DNA of 64,000 bases, taken from positions 336,683 to 400,682 of the forward strand of contig NZ_PEIG01000005.1 in assembly GCF_002749975.1 (NCBI RefSeq), in the 5' to 3' direction. Source of the DNA: Gloeocapsopsis sp. IPPAS B-1203. Its GTDB lineage: Bacteria > Cyanobacteriota > Cyanobacteriia > Cyanobacteriales > Chroococcidiopsidaceae. Of the stretch, positions 17,942 to 28,122 are shown piece after piece. Under the pieces are notes generated by a model. That model saw nothing but the letters and a program-made list of their open reading frames with translations, was not told the DNA's origin and did no database searches. Position numbers and translations under genes: made by a program. The first letter of the stretch is position 1. Every line of letters begins with the position of its first letter.

Positions 17942-17946
17942 GGAAA

Positions 17947-18408
17947 ATGACTCATCCCCTGATTCCACAAATCATTGAAATAGCAACACCAGTAGCAGAG
18001 GAACTCGGCTTGGAATTAGTCGGAGTAGTTTTTCACACGAACCAACGCCCACCTGTGCTGCGCGTAGATATACGCAACCCACACCAAGACACTGGTTTAG
18101 ATGATTGTGAAAGAATGAGTCGTGCTTTAGAAGCCCAAATCGATCAAACAGATATTGTTCCAGATGCTTACGTGTTAGAAGTATCTAGCCCAGGAATTTC
18201 GCGGCAATTGAGTACCGACAGAGAGTTCATTTCCTTTAAAGGATTTGCGGTGATTGTTAGTAGTTCTCAACCGTATGAAGGTCAGCAGGAATGGGCAGGA
18301 CAACTAATTCGTCGAGATGAAACAGCAGTGTACTTGAACCAGAAAGGTCGCGTAGTTGCCATTCCTCGCGATCTCATTGCTAAAGTACAAATCGACGAAC
18401 GGCGTTAG
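17947..18408 (+). CDS. rimP: Ribosome maturation factor RimP
   Basis: A 153-aa protein needed for 30S subunit maturation. The family text is clear: [20 protein letters not shown] followed by LRVDIR, then [30 protein letters not shown] and the C-terminal SH3-like part ([20 protein letters not shown]). It heads rimP-nusA-ylxR-infB, the standard bacterial order. The ATG lies directly after a terminator hairpin, with only GGA as a weak ribosome site, so expression is probably controlled in the leader. Confidence 0.96.
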   Translation: MTHPLIPQIIEIATPVAEELGLELVGVVFHTNQRPPVLRVDIRNPHQDTGLDDCERMSRALEAQIDQTDIVPDAYVLEVSSPGISRQLSTDREFISFKGFAVIVSSSQPYEGQQEWAGQLIRRDETAVYLNQKGRVVAIPRDLIAKVQIDERR

Positions 18409-18410
18409 AA

Positions 18411-18540
18411 CAGGGGCGAGGAGTGAGTAAAAGAGTGGCTAGTCAATAGTGACTAGTGAAAGAGTGAAATCCATCTTAAGTTTTTTTCCTGACCTCTGAT
18501 CCCCGACCTCTGACCCCTATTTTCTTTATTGAGGATTTTA
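18411..18540. repeat. Purine- then pyrimidine-rich intergenic repeats between rimP and nusA
   Basis: AGGGGCGAGGAGTGAGTAAA followed by GGCTAGTCAATAGTGACTAG copies the block at 6548-6606. A pyrimidine-biased run then carries CTGACCTCTGAT and GACCTCTGACCCCTAT, a style seen again at 19861-19880 (GACCCCTGACCCCTA) and 49930-50030. Such strand-skewed repeats are common between genes in filamentous and Chroococcidiopsis-like cyanobacteria. Confidence 0.55.
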
Positions 18541-18542
18541 TT

Positions 18543-19814
18543 ATGTCAATGGTGAGTTTGCCTGGACTGAAAGATTTAATTGAAAATATTAGTCACGAGC
18601 GTAATTTACCTCGTGTTGCCGTACAGTCAGCACTCCGCGAAGCGCTATTAAAAGGTTACGAGCGGTATCGTCGCGCGCAAAATCTAGATAAGCGGCATTT
18701 TGACGAAGAATTTTTTGACAATTTTGAAGTTGAACTTGATGTAGAAGAAGAAGGCTTTCGCGTTCTTGCAACTAAAACAATTGTGGAAGAAATCAGCGAT
18801 CCCGACCATCAGATTTCTTTACGCGAAGTTCAAGAAGTCGCAGAAGAAGCGCAACTTGGTAGTGAAGTTGTGTTAGATGTAACGCCTGAACAAAAAGAGT
18901 TTGGTCGGATGGCAGCGATGCAGACTAAGCAGGTGCTGGCGCAAAAACTCCGCGACCAACAACGGCAAATGATTCAAGAAGAGTTTCAAGACTTAGAAAG
19001 TACTGTGCTGCAAGCTAGAGTTCTACGCTTTGAACGACAGTCAGTTATTATGGCAGTCAGCAGTGGTTTTGGTCAGCCCGAAGTCGAAGCAGAACTACCC
19101 AAGCGCGAACAATTGCCCAACGACAACTATCGGGCAAATGCTACGTTCAAAGTCTACTTAAAAAAAGTTTCGCAAGGTCAGCAACGCGGTCCCCAACTGA
19201 TCGTCTCGCGAGCTGATGCTGGTTTGGTAGTTTATCTTTTTGCTAACGAAGTCCCAGAAATAGAGGATGAAGTTGTGCGCATTGTCGCAGTGGCACGCGA
19301 AGCAAATCCACCATCACGATATGTTGGTCCGCGCACAAAAATTGCCGTTGATACTCTAGAACGAGATGTCGATCCCGTAGGTGCTTGTATCGGAGCGCGG
19401 GGATCGCGGATTCAAGTAGTCGTCAATGAACTCCGTGGTGAAAAAATTGATGTCATTCGCTGGTCTCCAGATCCAGCAACCTACATCGCTAATGCGCTTA
19501 GTCCTGCTCGTGTCGATGAAGTTCGCCTCATGGACCCAGAGTTACGTCAGACACATGTACTTGTTGCAGAAGACCAGTTGAGTTTAGCTATTGGGAAAGA
19601 AGGGCAAAACGTCCGCTTAGCTGCACGCTTAACAGGATGGAAAATAGACATTAAAGACCGCGCGAAGTATGATTATGCCGCAGAAGATGCTAAGTTTGCC
19701 GCAGCAGCAGCAGAGTATCAAGCACAGCAAGCTCAGATGGAGCAAGAAGAAGATTATGAGGATGAATTAGAAGAATTTACACAGAGCATGGAAGTCAGTG
19801 ATGCTCCAGCTTGA
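18543..19814 (+). CDS. nusA: Transcription termination/antitermination factor NusA
   Basis: A 423-aa NusA that binds RNA polymerase and nascent RNA to modulate pausing and termination. Domains in order: the N-terminal polymerase-binding domain (1-130, [20 protein letters not shown]), the S1 domain (about 135-205), KH1 ([20 protein letters not shown] then [13 protein letters not shown]) and KH2 ([20 protein letters not shown]). It lacks the C-terminal acidic repeats of E. coli NusA, as is usual in cyanobacteria, and ends in an acidic tail ([13 protein letters not shown]). It may also act on the terminator upstream of rimP. Confidence 0.96.
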   Translation: MSMVSLPGLKDLIENISHERNLPRVAVQSALREALLKGYERYRRAQNLDKRHFDEEFFDNFEVELDVEEEGFRVLATKTIVEEISDPDHQISLREVQEVAEEAQLGSEVVLDVTPEQKEFGRMAAMQTKQVLAQKLRDQQRQMIQEEFQDLESTVLQARVLRFERQSVIMAVSSGFGQPEVEAELPKREQLPNDNYRANATFKVYLKKVSQGQQRGPQLIVSRADAGLVVYLFANEVPEIEDEVVRIVAVAREANPPSRYVGPRTKIAVDTLERDVDPVGACIGARGSRIQVVVNELRGEKIDVIRWSPDPATYIANALSPARVDEVRLMDPELRQTHVLVAEDQLSLAIGKEGQNVRLAARLTGWKIDIKDRAKYDYAAEDAKFAAAAAEYQAQQAQMEQEEDYEDELEEFTQSMEVSDAPA

Positions 19815-19882
19815 GCAGAAAAGAACAGGCAATTCTAGATTAAAACTATTGTCTCTATTGTTTGACCCCTGACCCCTAAGAT

Positions 19883-20188
19883 ATGAAACCTAACTACCGA
19901 CGCTGTATTGGTTGTCGTAGGGCTGCCTTAAAACATGAGTTCTGGCGAATTGTCCGCGTCTATCCTTCTGGGGAGTTACAATTAGATCAGGGTATGGGGC
20001 GTTCTGCATATCTTTGTCCGCAAGCCAGCTGTTTGCAAACAGCTCAGAAGAAAAATCTGTTGCGGCGATCGCTGCGGACGTCTGTACCCGAAGCCATGTA
20101 TCAAGCCTTATGGCAACGCTTATCAACAAACCAACTTGTCAGCAACCAAAAAATTGAAACCACACTACCTATTCCAAATAAAAATTAA
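19883..20188 (+). CDS. ylxR: YlxR family RNA-binding protein
   Basis: A 101-aa protein of the YlxR/DUF448 family between nusA and infB, its conserved position in bacteria. Signature: YRRCIGCRRAALKHEFWRIV, then GRSAYLCPQASCLQTAQKKN. The fold binds RNA, and homologues in other bacteria act as regulators or RNase P-associated factors; here only the fold is supported. It starts with ATG after an intergenic stretch carrying the ACCCCTGACCCCTA repeat. The C-terminal tail after about residue 85 is unconserved. Confidence 0.93.
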   Translation: MKPNYRRCIGCRRAALKHEFWRIVRVYPSGELQLDQGMGRSAYLCPQASCLQTAQKKNLLRRSLRTSVPEAMYQALWQRLSTNQLVSNQKIETTLPIPNKN

Positions 20189-20668
20189 GTGTCTTCTTCA
20201 AGTTATTTCAGCAGAAACTGCGTCTTGGCGCTATAACTAGCTGAGAATGATTGATAATAAACTCTGTCAAACTGAGTTAATGACAAAATAATAAAGAACA
20301 TGAAACTAACCTAAATAGCTCAGTACGATAAATTAAAACTTTCACACAATATTTTCGTAGGTTAATGCAACATTAAAGAAAGAAGTCACACAAATATATG
20401 GCAAGCAGTTAGTACGGATGCGTACCCTGAAGAGAAAGGGTCCGTAAAAATTCCTTAAGGATAAAATTGCGGTAAAAGCGGAGGACAGATCTATTAACCG
20501 TCGCGATGACAGAAAAATACCTTTCTCACACCAGAAATCTCTTTACTTTGTTGGAGGCACGGGCAGCAAATTGAACGGCAACCAATAAAACAGGACTCGC
20601 AGGATGGAGATGCTAACAAAACTCAGGCAACCATCCGTATACAACTGGTAGGTAAAGGGGAAGAGTGG
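20189..20668 (+). promoter_or_regulatory. 480-bp structured leader/promoter region of infB
   Basis: No gene is visible here. Two hairpins can be drawn: ACGG (20414-20417) plus ACCCT (20424-20428) pairing with AGGGT/CCGT (20437-20445), and GGATGG (20602-20607) with CCATCC (20631-20636), the second 33 bp before the infB start. The length is unusual for the middle of this operon, which suggests an internal infB promoter with a long 5' untranslated region. Confidence 0.45.
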
Positions 20669-23600
20669 ATGAATAACGGCAAAGTAAGGATATACGATTT
20701 GTCAAAGGAATTGAATTTAGATAACAAAGATCTACTGGCAATCTGTGACCAGCTTAACATTGCAGTCAAAAGTCACAGCAGCACGATTAGCGAAACTGAG
20801 GCAGAACGAATTCGCGCCTTAGCAGAAAAATACGTCGCTGAGCGTTCGGCTTCGCGACGAGAATCAACAACTCAAGCACATCACCCTAATAAAACTAAAC
20901 CTAGACCTAACTTGCCACCAAAACAGCAAATTTTAGAAATTCGGAAACCAAAGACTCCTCCTCGTACCAACCAAAATTTGGCAGAGTCTCAAGTTAACTC
21001 AACTTCTTCACAACCGCAGGAAGAGTCTCCTCTTGCGCCACGTCCTTTTGCCTCACCATCGGCACCATCCAAGCCAATGACACCGCCACCTCGACCAGTA
21101 CGTCCTGCGCTTTCAGACAGTGCAAAAGAAGTGGCATCTGACAATCAAGACGAACCGAAAATAAATCAGGTAGAAGTTCACAAAAAAGAACCTCAAAAAC
21201 CGCAACTGGTAGAACCACCGGCAAGACCAACTACACCGACCACGCCACAGCTTAATTTACCTGAGCGACCAATTCTGAAACGAGATCAATCTCAGAATCG
21301 GAACCGACCAGCGACACCAGCTACAACAGAAGCACGAGCCGATGGCGGGGAAAAACCTGCACGCCGTTTTGTTCAAAAACCTGAGCAAATTGCCAAAGGC
21401 GAACCCGTTCCAGAACTACAAAGACCTAAAGTATCGCGGTTTAACGAACCAGCAACGACTAATCGTCCAAAACTAGCAGGAGTAGGTAGTGCAGAAGTAG
21501 ATGAGGCAGCGACAGATCAACCAGCGGCGCTTCTAGAACTAGAAGATCCAGAAAAGCTCCTCAAACGACCCACACCACCGCGACCACAAAAAGGTGGGAA
21601 GAAGTGGCAAGAGGAAGAGATTGACGAAGGTCAAGACTCAGGTTCTAAAGTAGGAAAAGCTGGCACAAAAGCTAAGCGCATGAAACCCATCATTGATCTC
21701 GATGATGAAGAGGATCTTGATGATGCTGATCTAGATATTGAAGCTCCAATCAAAGTTAGCCTTTCTATTGCACGTCCACCCAAACAAAAAGCTGCGCGTC
21801 CTGGACAAGCAGCAGGTGCAGCTCCAAGCGCTATCAACACGATTAGAAGCAAAAAGATGGCTCCGCCTCGCGAACAAAATCGCCGTCGCGAGCCAGAGCA
21901 GAAAGAGGAACGTCCAGAAAAGATCGTTATTACAGGTACAATGACGGTTCAGGAATTAGCTCAAGCTTTGGTTACTCCTGACACAGAAATCGTTAAGATA
22001 TTGTTCCTCAAAGGTATTGCGGTGAATATCACGCAAAACTTGGACATTCCCACCCTCACAATGGTGGCAAATGAGTTGGGCGTAGAAGTAGAGACCGCTG
22101 AACCAGAAGCTGAGGCTCGTAAAGTTACTGAGATGATAGATGTGGAAGATCTGGAGCTTCTCCAGCGTCGCCCACCAGTAGTAACTATTATGGGTCACGT
22201 AGACCACGGTAAAACTACTTTGCTTGACTCGATTCGCAAAACTAAGGTGGCGCAAGGCGAAGCTGGTGGTATTACCCAACATATTGGTGCGTACCACGTC
22301 GATGTGGAACACAATGGGCAAATGCAGCAGATTGTCTTCCTAGATACTCCTGGTCACGAAGCGTTTACAGCCATGCGGGCACGCGGAGCGCGGGTGACAG
22401 ACATTGCAATTCTTGTTGTCGCTGCTGACGATGGCGTACGCCCACAAACGATTGAAGCAATCAGTCATGCTCAAGCGGCAGAAGTCCCAATTATTGTCGC
22501 TATCAACAAAATTGACAAAGAAGGCGCACAACCAGATCGCGTTAAACAAGAACTAACGCAGTATGGGTTAACCCCAGAAGAATGGGGTGGCGAAACCATC
22601 ATGGTGCCTGTTAGTGCGATCAAAGGAGAAAACTTAGATACTCTCTTAGAGATGATTCTCTTAGTCGCCGAAGTAGAAGAACTTTCTGCTAACCCAGATC
22701 GCTTTGCTAAAGGCACAGTTATTGAAGCACATCTCGATAAGGCAAAAGGACCTGTTGCGACTTTGTTAGTCCAAAACGGAACTTTAAATGTGGGATCTGT
22801 TTTAGTTGCTGGCTCGGCGTTTGGTAAAGTTCGGGCAATGGTTGACGATCGCGGACGAAGAGTAGACATCGCTTCGCCTTCTTTTGCAGTAGAAGTATTA
22901 GGATTGAGCGATGTGCCAGCCGCTGGCGATGAATTTGAAATCTTCTCACAAGAGAAAGAAGCGCGTGCGCTCGCAGAAGAACGCGCCAACAAACAACGGC
23001 AATCACGCCTAATGCAAGGACGTGCTACACTTACCAGCGTTTCAGCACAAGCCCAAGAAGGCGAGTTGAAAGAACTCAATTTGATTTTGAAAGCAGATGT
23101 TCAAGGTTCGGTAGAAGCGATCGTTGGTTCGCTCAAACAACTGCCACAAAACGAAGTGCAAATTCGCTTGTTGTTGGCTGCTCCAGGAGAAGTGACAGAA
23201 ACTGATATCGACTTGGCTGCTGCGAGTAATGCTGTCATTATTGGCTTCAACACAACGCTCGCTAGTGGTGCTCGACAAGCTGCAGATGAAGCAGGTGTGG
23301 ATGTCCGAGAATACAATATCATCTACAAACTGATAGAAGATATTGAAGGCGCATTAGAAGGTCTATTAGAGCCAGAACTAGTCGAAGAATCGCTCGGTCA
23401 AGCTGAAGTGCGCGCTGTCTTCCCTGTTGGGCGTGGCGCTGTTGCTGGTTGCTACGTGCTCTCAGGTAAGCTAGTTCGTAACTGTAAATTACGGGTACGT
23501 CGCGGCAGTAAGATTGTCTATGAAGGTACGCTTGACTCCTTAAAACGGATGAAAGAAGATGTCCGCGAAGTCAACGCCGGATACGAGTGCGGTATTGGCG

Positions 23601-23692
23601 TCGATCGATTCAACGATTGGGTTGAAGGCGATATCCTTGAAGCCTTCCAAATGGTGACTAAACGCCGTACGTTAGGAGGCTCTAGAAATTAG
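20669..23692 (+). CDS. infB: Translation initiation factor IF-2
   Basis: A 1007-aa GTPase that delivers initiator tRNA to the 30S subunit. The N-terminal IF2_N unit ([20 protein letters not shown]) is followed by about 380 residues of Pro/Lys/Glu-rich disordered linker typical of cyanobacteria, a second IF2_N unit (near residue 425), then the G domain with [14 protein letters not shown] (G1), [20 protein letters not shown] (G3) and INKIDKEGA (G4), and the beta-barrel and C-terminal domains. AGGGGAAGAG precedes the ATG by about 5 bp. It has its own 480-bp leader. Length is normal for the phylum. Confidence 0.97.
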   Translation: MNNGKVRIYDLSKELNLDNKDLLAICDQLNIAVKSHSSTISETEAERIRALAEKYVAERSASRRESTTQAHHPNKTKPRPNLPPKQQILEIRKPKTPPRTNQNLAESQVNSTSSQPQEESPLAPRPFASPSAPSKPMTPPPRPVRPALSDSAKEVASDNQDEPKINQVEVHKKEPQKPQLVEPPARPTTPTTPQLNLPERPILKRDQSQNRNRPATPATTEARADGGEKPARRFVQKPEQIAKGEPVPELQRPKVSRFNEPATTNRPKLAGVGSAEVDEAATDQPAALLELEDPEKLLKRPTPPRPQKGGKKWQEEEIDEGQDSGSKVGKAGTKAKRMKPIIDLDDEEDLDDADLDIEAPIKVSLSIARPPKQKAARPGQAAGAAPSAINTIRSKKMAPPREQNRRREPEQKEERPEKIVITGTMTVQELAQALVTPDTEIVKILFLKGIAVNITQNLDIPTLTMVANELGVEVETAEPEAEARKVTEMIDVEDLELLQRRPPVVTIMGHVDHGKTTLLDSIRKTKVAQGEAGGITQHIGAYHVDVEHNGQMQQIVFLDTPGHEAFTAMRARGARVTDIAILVVAADDGVRPQTIEAISHAQAAEVPIIVAINKIDKEGAQPDRVKQELTQYGLTPEEWGGETIMVPVSAIKGENLDTLLEMILLVAEVEELSANPDRFAKGTVIEAHLDKAKGPVATLLVQNGTLNVGSVLVAGSAFGKVRAMVDDRGRRVDIASPSFAVEVLGLSDVPAAGDEFEIFSQEKEARALAEERANKQRQSRLMQGRATLTSVSAQAQEGELKELNLILKADVQGSVEAIVGSLKQLPQNEVQIRLLLAAPGEVTETDIDLAAASNAVIIGFNTTLASGARQAADEAGVDVREYNIIYKLIEDIEGALEGLLEPELVEESLGQAEVRAVFPVGRGAVAGCYVLSGKLVRNCKLRVRRGSKIVYEGTLDSLKRMKEDVREVNAGYECGIGVDRFNDWVEGDILEAFQMVTKRRTLGGSRN

Positions 23693-23964
23693 GGGATTGG
23701 GCTAGGGATGCAGGTCGCATCCTTAGTCTGTCTTTTTATCTAAACTCATATTGTAGATTCACTTTCTAGGTTAGCTGCCGTGTCAATGGAAAATTTGAAA
23801 AAATTTTCCTAAGTGTACTGTAGGTGCTTGTTACCAGTGATGCAGAACTTGCTGGAATAAAACCTTATTCTTAAGATCAAGATAGCACCGGATTTACAAT
23901 TTTAGGTTTGCAAGTCAAGTAGCTTCTACCCATCGCAAACACTCACACAGAAAACTGAGGAAAT

Positions 23965-24168
23965 ATGGCTATTATCTCTGCGTCTCGCCATTCTCAATCG
24001 GATCAACATCAAATTTGGGATCATCTCAAACAGGCGATCGCTACAACTTCTGGATTTCGCCGCTGGCAACTTGAGAGATCGCCACATGACGCCCAGATTA
24101 ATAATCTAAGTTTAGACCACCAAGTTAAACTCTATTTACGTGAGACTTTAGAAACTTTAGCGTATTAA
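23965..24168 (+). CDS. Small conserved hypothetical protein
   Basis: A 67-aa soluble protein beginning MAIISASRHSQSDQHQIWDH with a central IATTSGFRRWQLERSPHD and ending LYLRETLETLAY. GAGGAAAT sits just before the ATG, codon use matches neighbours and a HIP1 site lies inside, so I take it as real and native. The pattern resembles short cyanobacterial proteins found near infB, but no function is known. It lies 272 bp after infB and converges on the DUF1400 gene. Confidence 0.7.
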   Translation: MAIISASRHSQSDQHQIWDHLKQAIATTSGFRRWQLERSPHDAQINNLSLDHQVKLYLRETLETLAY

Positions 24169-24184
24169 AGTACAAATGTGAGAC

Positions 24185-24210
24185 ACAAAAGGACTCACTT
24201 GAGTCCTTAC
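24185..24210 (-). terminator. Hairpin terminator between small gene and DUF1400 gene
   Basis: AAGGACTC (24189-24196) and GAGTCCTT (24201-24208) form an 8-bp stem with a 4-nt loop. The minus-strand copy runs into TTTTGTG, so it fits termination of the DUF1400 gene. Confidence 0.6.
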
Positions 24211-24232
24211 TAATGTTAGATGATGGCTAGTC

Positions 24233-24814
24233 TTAGCTGATCTGATTAAGTAAATCTCGAACACGTCCTCCACGATTGAGGATATCTTGAATGTTTCCAC
24301 TTAAGCGACGTAACTGACGATAAGCAACTTCTAGGCGATCGCCATCTACTTGTACTTCCCGTGTTGGATAGTTTTGCAACACTTCAATCAGTGAGACTTG
24401 TCCATCACGAGCAGAAAGAACTAATGCAGCACGTAATGCTTGTCTATCAGCTCGACGTGAAGGGGTGTAGATGACTTGACTAATCTCGTCAAGCAAAGCA
24501 TTGCCTACAGGACTATTCAACAAACGATCTAAGAAGATAGGATTGACTGTGACAGGTTCAGTTAAATAACGACGTACTGTTGCTGGATCTTGTCCTGCCC
24601 TGGCAAGATTAGAGCGTAGCGATCTCGAAAGTTCTCCAGTTTCAGCAAAGCGAGAAAGTTCGGCGACAGAGACTGATTGTCGAAAAATTCGGTATCTCAG
24701 TACCACTCGTTCAGCAGCATTAGCTACAGGAATCTCAAAGATACCATGACTACTAAAAAAAATACCTGTACTAGCCACTACCGCAGCAGCAAGATGTAGA
24801 AATCTCAAACGCAT
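24233..24814 (-). CDS. Secreted DUF1400 domain protein
   Basis: A 193-aa protein with a signal peptide (RFLHLAAAVVASTGIFFSS, cleavage near NAAE) and a DUF1400 domain from AERVVLRYRIFRQSVSVAEL through LNRGGRVRDLLNQIS. In many cyanobacteria DUF1400 is the N-terminal part of a larger alpha/beta hydrolase; here it stands alone with no catalytic triad, so a binding or regulatory role is likelier than catalysis. The location is periplasmic or lumenal. Divergent from the surface-protein gene by about 780 bp. Confidence 0.82.
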   Translation of the reverse strand: MRLRFLHLAAAVVASTGIFFSSHGIFEIPVANAAERVVLRYRIFRQSVSVAELSRFAETGELSRSLRSNLARAGQDPATVRRYLTEPVTVNPIFLDRLLNSPVGNALLDEISQVIYTPSRRADRQALRAALVLSARDGQVSLIEVLQNYPTREVQVDGDRLEVAYRQLRRLSGNIQDILNRGGRVRDLLNQIS

Positions 24815-25594
24815 TTTTCTATTGATGTTAAATCATTCTTTATTAATTCTTTTGACGAGCTGTTAAGATGTTAAGTTGCGTTATTCTAAGCGCTGAGTGC
24901 AATATCTCTCTTGAGACGTAAGCAATCGTCGTTTCAGTCAATGCTTGAATCAAGTAGGTTAACTAAATTAAGTTAAATATGATTGGTGAAAATCAACAGA
25001 AGTTAAAGATGGTAATTGGGAATTGGTTAGTGGCAACTCAACAATCAACCATTAACCAACCTTATATGTGATTGTGTCCACCAAATAGAGTTAGCGTCTT
25101 GTCTGTGCGCAATTAAAGGCTATTCCATAATTGGTAAACAAGACTTAGCTTTTAGACAGATACTCCTAAAAAATGTCTAGCTTTTTTATACCAGATGGAT
25201 TGCTTGATTGTACTGATCATCTTCCTCTAACTACTTGATTTTTCTTCTTTTACGCTTTTTTGCTCAATAAAGGCTGTTGCTGTCATACCTTGGTGCTTCT
25301 GCGTAAGTTCTTTTTTGATAAAAAACTTAGGGAACTTGGCTACAAATGTCTTTGTCTTCCGCTATAGTTTTGCATGGGTTTTATAACTTTTCAGCTAATC
25401 GCGTATTTGGTTAAATACTCATAAACTGATGTAGTTATCGTACGGATTGCAATAAGGCAATGCTAGTAAGCCCTCAAAGTAGCCTAAGATAAGCCACAAG
25501 CAACTATGTAAGTGTTCTTATCTTATGAATAAAGTTTTTGCGTTTGTACGCGATCGCCTTACCCTAGTTCAAGAATTCAAGAGATGCAGACAGT
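24815..25594. other. 780-bp intergenic region, divergent promoters, no gene seen
   Basis: No acceptable ORF. At 25014-25073 there is a TAATTGGGAATTGGTTAG/CCATTAACCAACC block with some self-complementarity, like the TTAATTGG-type repeats common between cyanobacterial genes. The region must hold promoters for the genes on both sides. The last 150 bp before the surface-protein ATG include one HIP1 octamer. Confidence 0.4.
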
Positions 25595-27433
25595 ATGACA
25601 AAGCACGGTTCAGACAATCGCAAAGCCAATATTTTTAGAGTTATTTCTACTAAAGGGTGTGCGCCACATTCTTTAAGTGCAGGAGCGAGTGCACTATTAT
25701 TTGTGGCTACAGGTGCAATTTTTTTAGCTGACACAGCGATTACGCAAAGCTTAGCGCCAAAGGCGATCGCATCTTCTAAAAAGCTTGCTCAATTTGTTGT
25801 TCCGACAACAAACGAGCCGATTTCTACACCAACACCTAGCCCGACTCCAAGTCCATCTCCAACACCATCTCCAACACCAACCCCTATTACAAGCCCATCA
25901 CCATCACCTTTACCAACACTATCTCCAACACAAACTACTCCGACAACGCCAAGTACGAATCAAGTTCCAGCAACGACAACAGTTATTTACGTTAATCCTC
26001 AAACTGGAACCGACAGTGCTGGTGCTGGAAGCACCGCAGCAGCCCCTTATAGAACAATTACTTACGCACTCAGCCAAGCCCAACCTGGTACAGCGATTCA
26101 ATTAGCACCTGGTAACTATAGCAGCGAGACAGGAGAAGTTTTTCCACTCACAATTAGACAGGGTGTGACTCTACGCGGCGATGATGCCAGTAAGGGGCAA
26201 TCCATTGTCATTACAGGCGGTGGAGAATACGTGAGTCCCACGTTTGCACGGCAAAATGTCACAGTACGCGCCGAGAACAATAGTGCAGTTAGTGGAGTTA
26301 CGATTACCAATCCCAATACACGAGGAACCGCACTGTGGATTGAATCTGCAAATCCTACCGTAACGAACAATACTTTTATTGAGAGTAACCGCGACGGTGT
26401 TTTTGTAACGGGTTCAGCCAATCCCAAGATTGAAGCTAATGTCTTTAGTAAAAATGGCGGTAATGGTATTTCAATAGCGCGTTCTGCTCAAGGCGAAATT
26501 CGCAACAATACATTCCAAGATACAGGTTTTGGGTTAGCGATCGGTGGTGCTTCCTCACCATTAGTTGCAGACAACCAAATCAAGGAAAACCAAGACGGTA
26601 TTTATATATCTGAGTCGGCTCGTCCTATTCTACGTAGCAATGTAATTGAGAACAACAAACGCGACGGTATCGTAGCTACTATAAATGCCCAGCCGGATCT
26701 CGGTACTGCCGAAAGCGCAGGTAATAACATCATCCGTAACAACGAGCGCTACGATGTTTACAACGCAACTCGTGGCAATGCGTTGCTTGCTGTTGGCAAT
26801 ACGCTTGACGCTAAGCGTACCTCAGGAAAAGTTAGTCTTGTTGCGCCACAATTTGCCTTTAGTGATGTTCAGGGATTATGGGCACAACCTTATATTGCAG
26901 CCTTAGCATCGCGAGAGATCATTGCTGGTTTTCCTGATGGCACTTTTAAGCCCAATGAACCAGTAACGCGGGCACAATTTGCAGCGATTGTGAGTAAAGC
27001 GTTTGCTCCGACACCTCAACGTCAAGCGCAGGAATTTAATGATGTTAACCGTAGTTTTTGGGGATATCAAGCTATTCAAACTGCTTACCGAGGTGGCTTT
27101 GTTGCTGGTTATCCAGGCGGTGCATTTCAACCACAGCAACAGATTCCTCGGGTTCAAGCACTAGTTTCTTTAGCCAATGGCTTGAACTTACGTGCTGATA
27201 ATCCGAACGTACTTACTGCTTATGCAGATGCTTCCCAAATTCCGAGTTATGCTACCGATGCTGTTGCTGCAGCAACTCAAAGGCAATTAGTTGTGAACTA
27301 CCCGTCACCAAATCAACTAAATCCCAATCGCCCTGCTACCCGTGCTGAAGTTGCAGCATTTGTTTACCAAGCACTTGTGAATTCTGGACGCGCCCAGGAA
27401 ATTGCATCGCCTTATTTAGTAAGAGTTCCTTAG
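25595..27433 (+). CDS. Surface protein: parallel beta-helix (DUF1565) plus three SLH domains
   Basis: A 612-aa exported protein. An N-terminal hydrophobic stretch (SAGASALLFVATGAIFLADT) is followed by a Pro/Thr/Ser linker (about 70-130, [20 protein letters not shown]), then a DUF1565 right-handed beta-helix (about 130-415, VIYVNPQTGTDSAGAGSTAA, VTNNTFIESNRDGVFVTGSA). Three S-layer homology domains end the protein, at DVQGLWAQPYIAALASREII, DVNRSFWGYQAIQTAYRGGF and YADASQIPSYATDAVAAATQ. SLH domains bind peptidoglycan-linked polymer, so the helix is displayed at the cell surface or periplasm, perhaps for polysaccharide binding or adhesion. The ligand is unknown. Confidence 0.9.
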   Translation: MTKHGSDNRKANIFRVISTKGCAPHSLSAGASALLFVATGAIFLADTAITQSLAPKAIASSKKLAQFVVPTTNEPISTPTPSPTPSPSPTPSPTPTPITSPSPSPLPTLSPTQTTPTTPSTNQVPATTTVIYVNPQTGTDSAGAGSTAAAPYRTITYALSQAQPGTAIQLAPGNYSSETGEVFPLTIRQGVTLRGDDASKGQSIVITGGGEYVSPTFARQNVTVRAENNSAVSGVTITNPNTRGTALWIESANPTVTNNTFIESNRDGVFVTGSANPKIEANVFSKNGGNGISIARSAQGEIRNNTFQDTGFGLAIGGASSPLVADNQIKENQDGIYISESARPILRSNVIENNKRDGIVATINAQPDLGTAESAGNNIIRNNERYDVYNATRGNALLAVGNTLDAKRTSGKVSLVAPQFAFSDVQGLWAQPYIAALASREIIAGFPDGTFKPNEPVTRAQFAAIVSKAFAPTPQRQAQEFNDVNRSFWGYQAIQTAYRGGFVAGYPGGAFQPQQQIPRVQALVSLANGLNLRADNPNVLTAYADASQIPSYATDAVAAATQRQLVVNYPSPNQLNPNRPATRAEVAAFVYQALVNSGRAQEIASPYLVRVP

Positions 27434-27446
27434 AGCTAATTTAAAA

Positions 27447-27478
27447 GCGCCAGAACCGAAAAATAACGAATCTGGCGC
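27447..27478. terminator. Hairpin after the SLH surface-protein gene
   Basis: GCGCCAGA (27447-27454) and TCTGGCGC (27471-27478) form an 8-bp stem. Weak T runs lie on both sides (GGTTTTT on plus, TTTTAAA on minus), so it may end transcription from both converging genes. Confidence 0.6.
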
Positions 27479-27505
27479 TGTAAAGATTGGTTTTTAAGAG
27501 ATTTA

Positions 27506-27578
27506 GGGTCTTTATATAGTAAGTGACCCTACTTATTTATTTGCTTTTATATTCAGGGTCTTTAAATTAGCTGACCCC
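27506..27578. repeat. Two tandem imperfect hairpins GGGTC...GACCC
   Basis: GGGTCTTTATATAGTAAGTG then ACCC (27506-27529) is followed 50 bp on by GGGTCTTTAAATTAGCTGAC then CCC (27556-27578). Each unit is an inverted repeat and the two units are direct repeats of each other. They lie between convergent genes after a terminator; purpose unknown. Confidence 0.6.
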
Positions 27579-27735
27579 GTTTGAACCTATATATATGATG
27601 TCAGAACTTCTATGAATATCTTGCGTTTCCTAATAATTTTTTTATTTTTTATACCAGTGTATGTTTTTCATTAAATATATTTGAAGTTTCGTTAAAGCTT
27701 GGGTTGTCTCATTGCTATTAACAATTATACGTGTA

Positions 27736-28014
27736 TCAGCTTTTGCGAGAATCACGATCCCATCTAAACAGGAATATCATCAATGCAACAACTCCAACTT
27801 GGAGTGCAAAATTAGGTAAAGCCGTCTCAACATCACGTCCAGCCGCTAGTTGAGTGAGAAAAATTAATGCTCCAATCAATCCAGAAGCACCAAAGCTAAA
27901 ATAAACAAATTTACGTAAACCCCGATAAGGAGCAGCAGCTTCCGCTTTTAAACGGGCATATTGTTCAGGAGTAAAACGTTTACTGTTGCGGTTTTTTGAA
28001 TTTGGTTTTGCCAT
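27736..28014 (-). CDS. DUF3493-like small membrane protein
   Basis: A 92-aa protein, MAKPNSKNRNSKRFTPEQYA then RLKAEAAAPYRGLRKFVYF, followed by two membrane helices (FGASGLIGALIFLTQLAAG and FALQVGVVALMIFLFRW). The N-terminal TPEQYARLKAEAAAPYRGLR is the DUF3493 signature found in cyanobacteria and plastids; function unknown. I chose the ATG at 28014: the same frame runs further upstream, but that part is only the antisense of tRNA-Thr and should not be counted. Its promoter must overlap the tRNA region. Confidence 0.83.
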   Translation of the reverse strand: MAKPNSKNRNSKRFTPEQYARLKAEAAAPYRGLRKFVYFSFGASGLIGALIFLTQLAAGRDVETALPNFALQVGVVALMIFLFRWDRDSRKS

Positions 28015-28050
28015 GAGAACTAAAATACTGGTAAAATAATATGCTGCCAT

Positions 28051-28122
28051 GCCGATGTAGCTCAGTGGTAGAGCAATCGATTCGTAATCGATCGGTCGCG
28101 AGTTCAAATCTCGCCATCGGCT
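28051..28122 (+). tRNA. tRNA-Thr (CGT anticodon)
   Basis: A full cloverleaf can be drawn: acceptor GCCGATG/CATCGGC, D arm GCTC/GAGC, anticodon arm ATCGA-TTCGTAA-TCGAT with anticodon CGT, T arm GCGAG-TTCAAAT-CTCGC, discriminator T. CCA is not encoded. It reads ACG codons. The final 27 nt are repeated about 200 bp downstream. Confidence 0.95.

Noticed and set aside
21631..23322. Several minus-strand open frames of 70-200 codons inside infB
   Set aside because: Shadows of the long, strongly coding infB gene.
25840..25960. Tandem CCAACACCATCTCC-type repeats resembling a CRISPR or satellite
   Set aside because: They encode the in-frame Pro/Thr/Ser linker of the SLH protein; no unique spacers of constant length.
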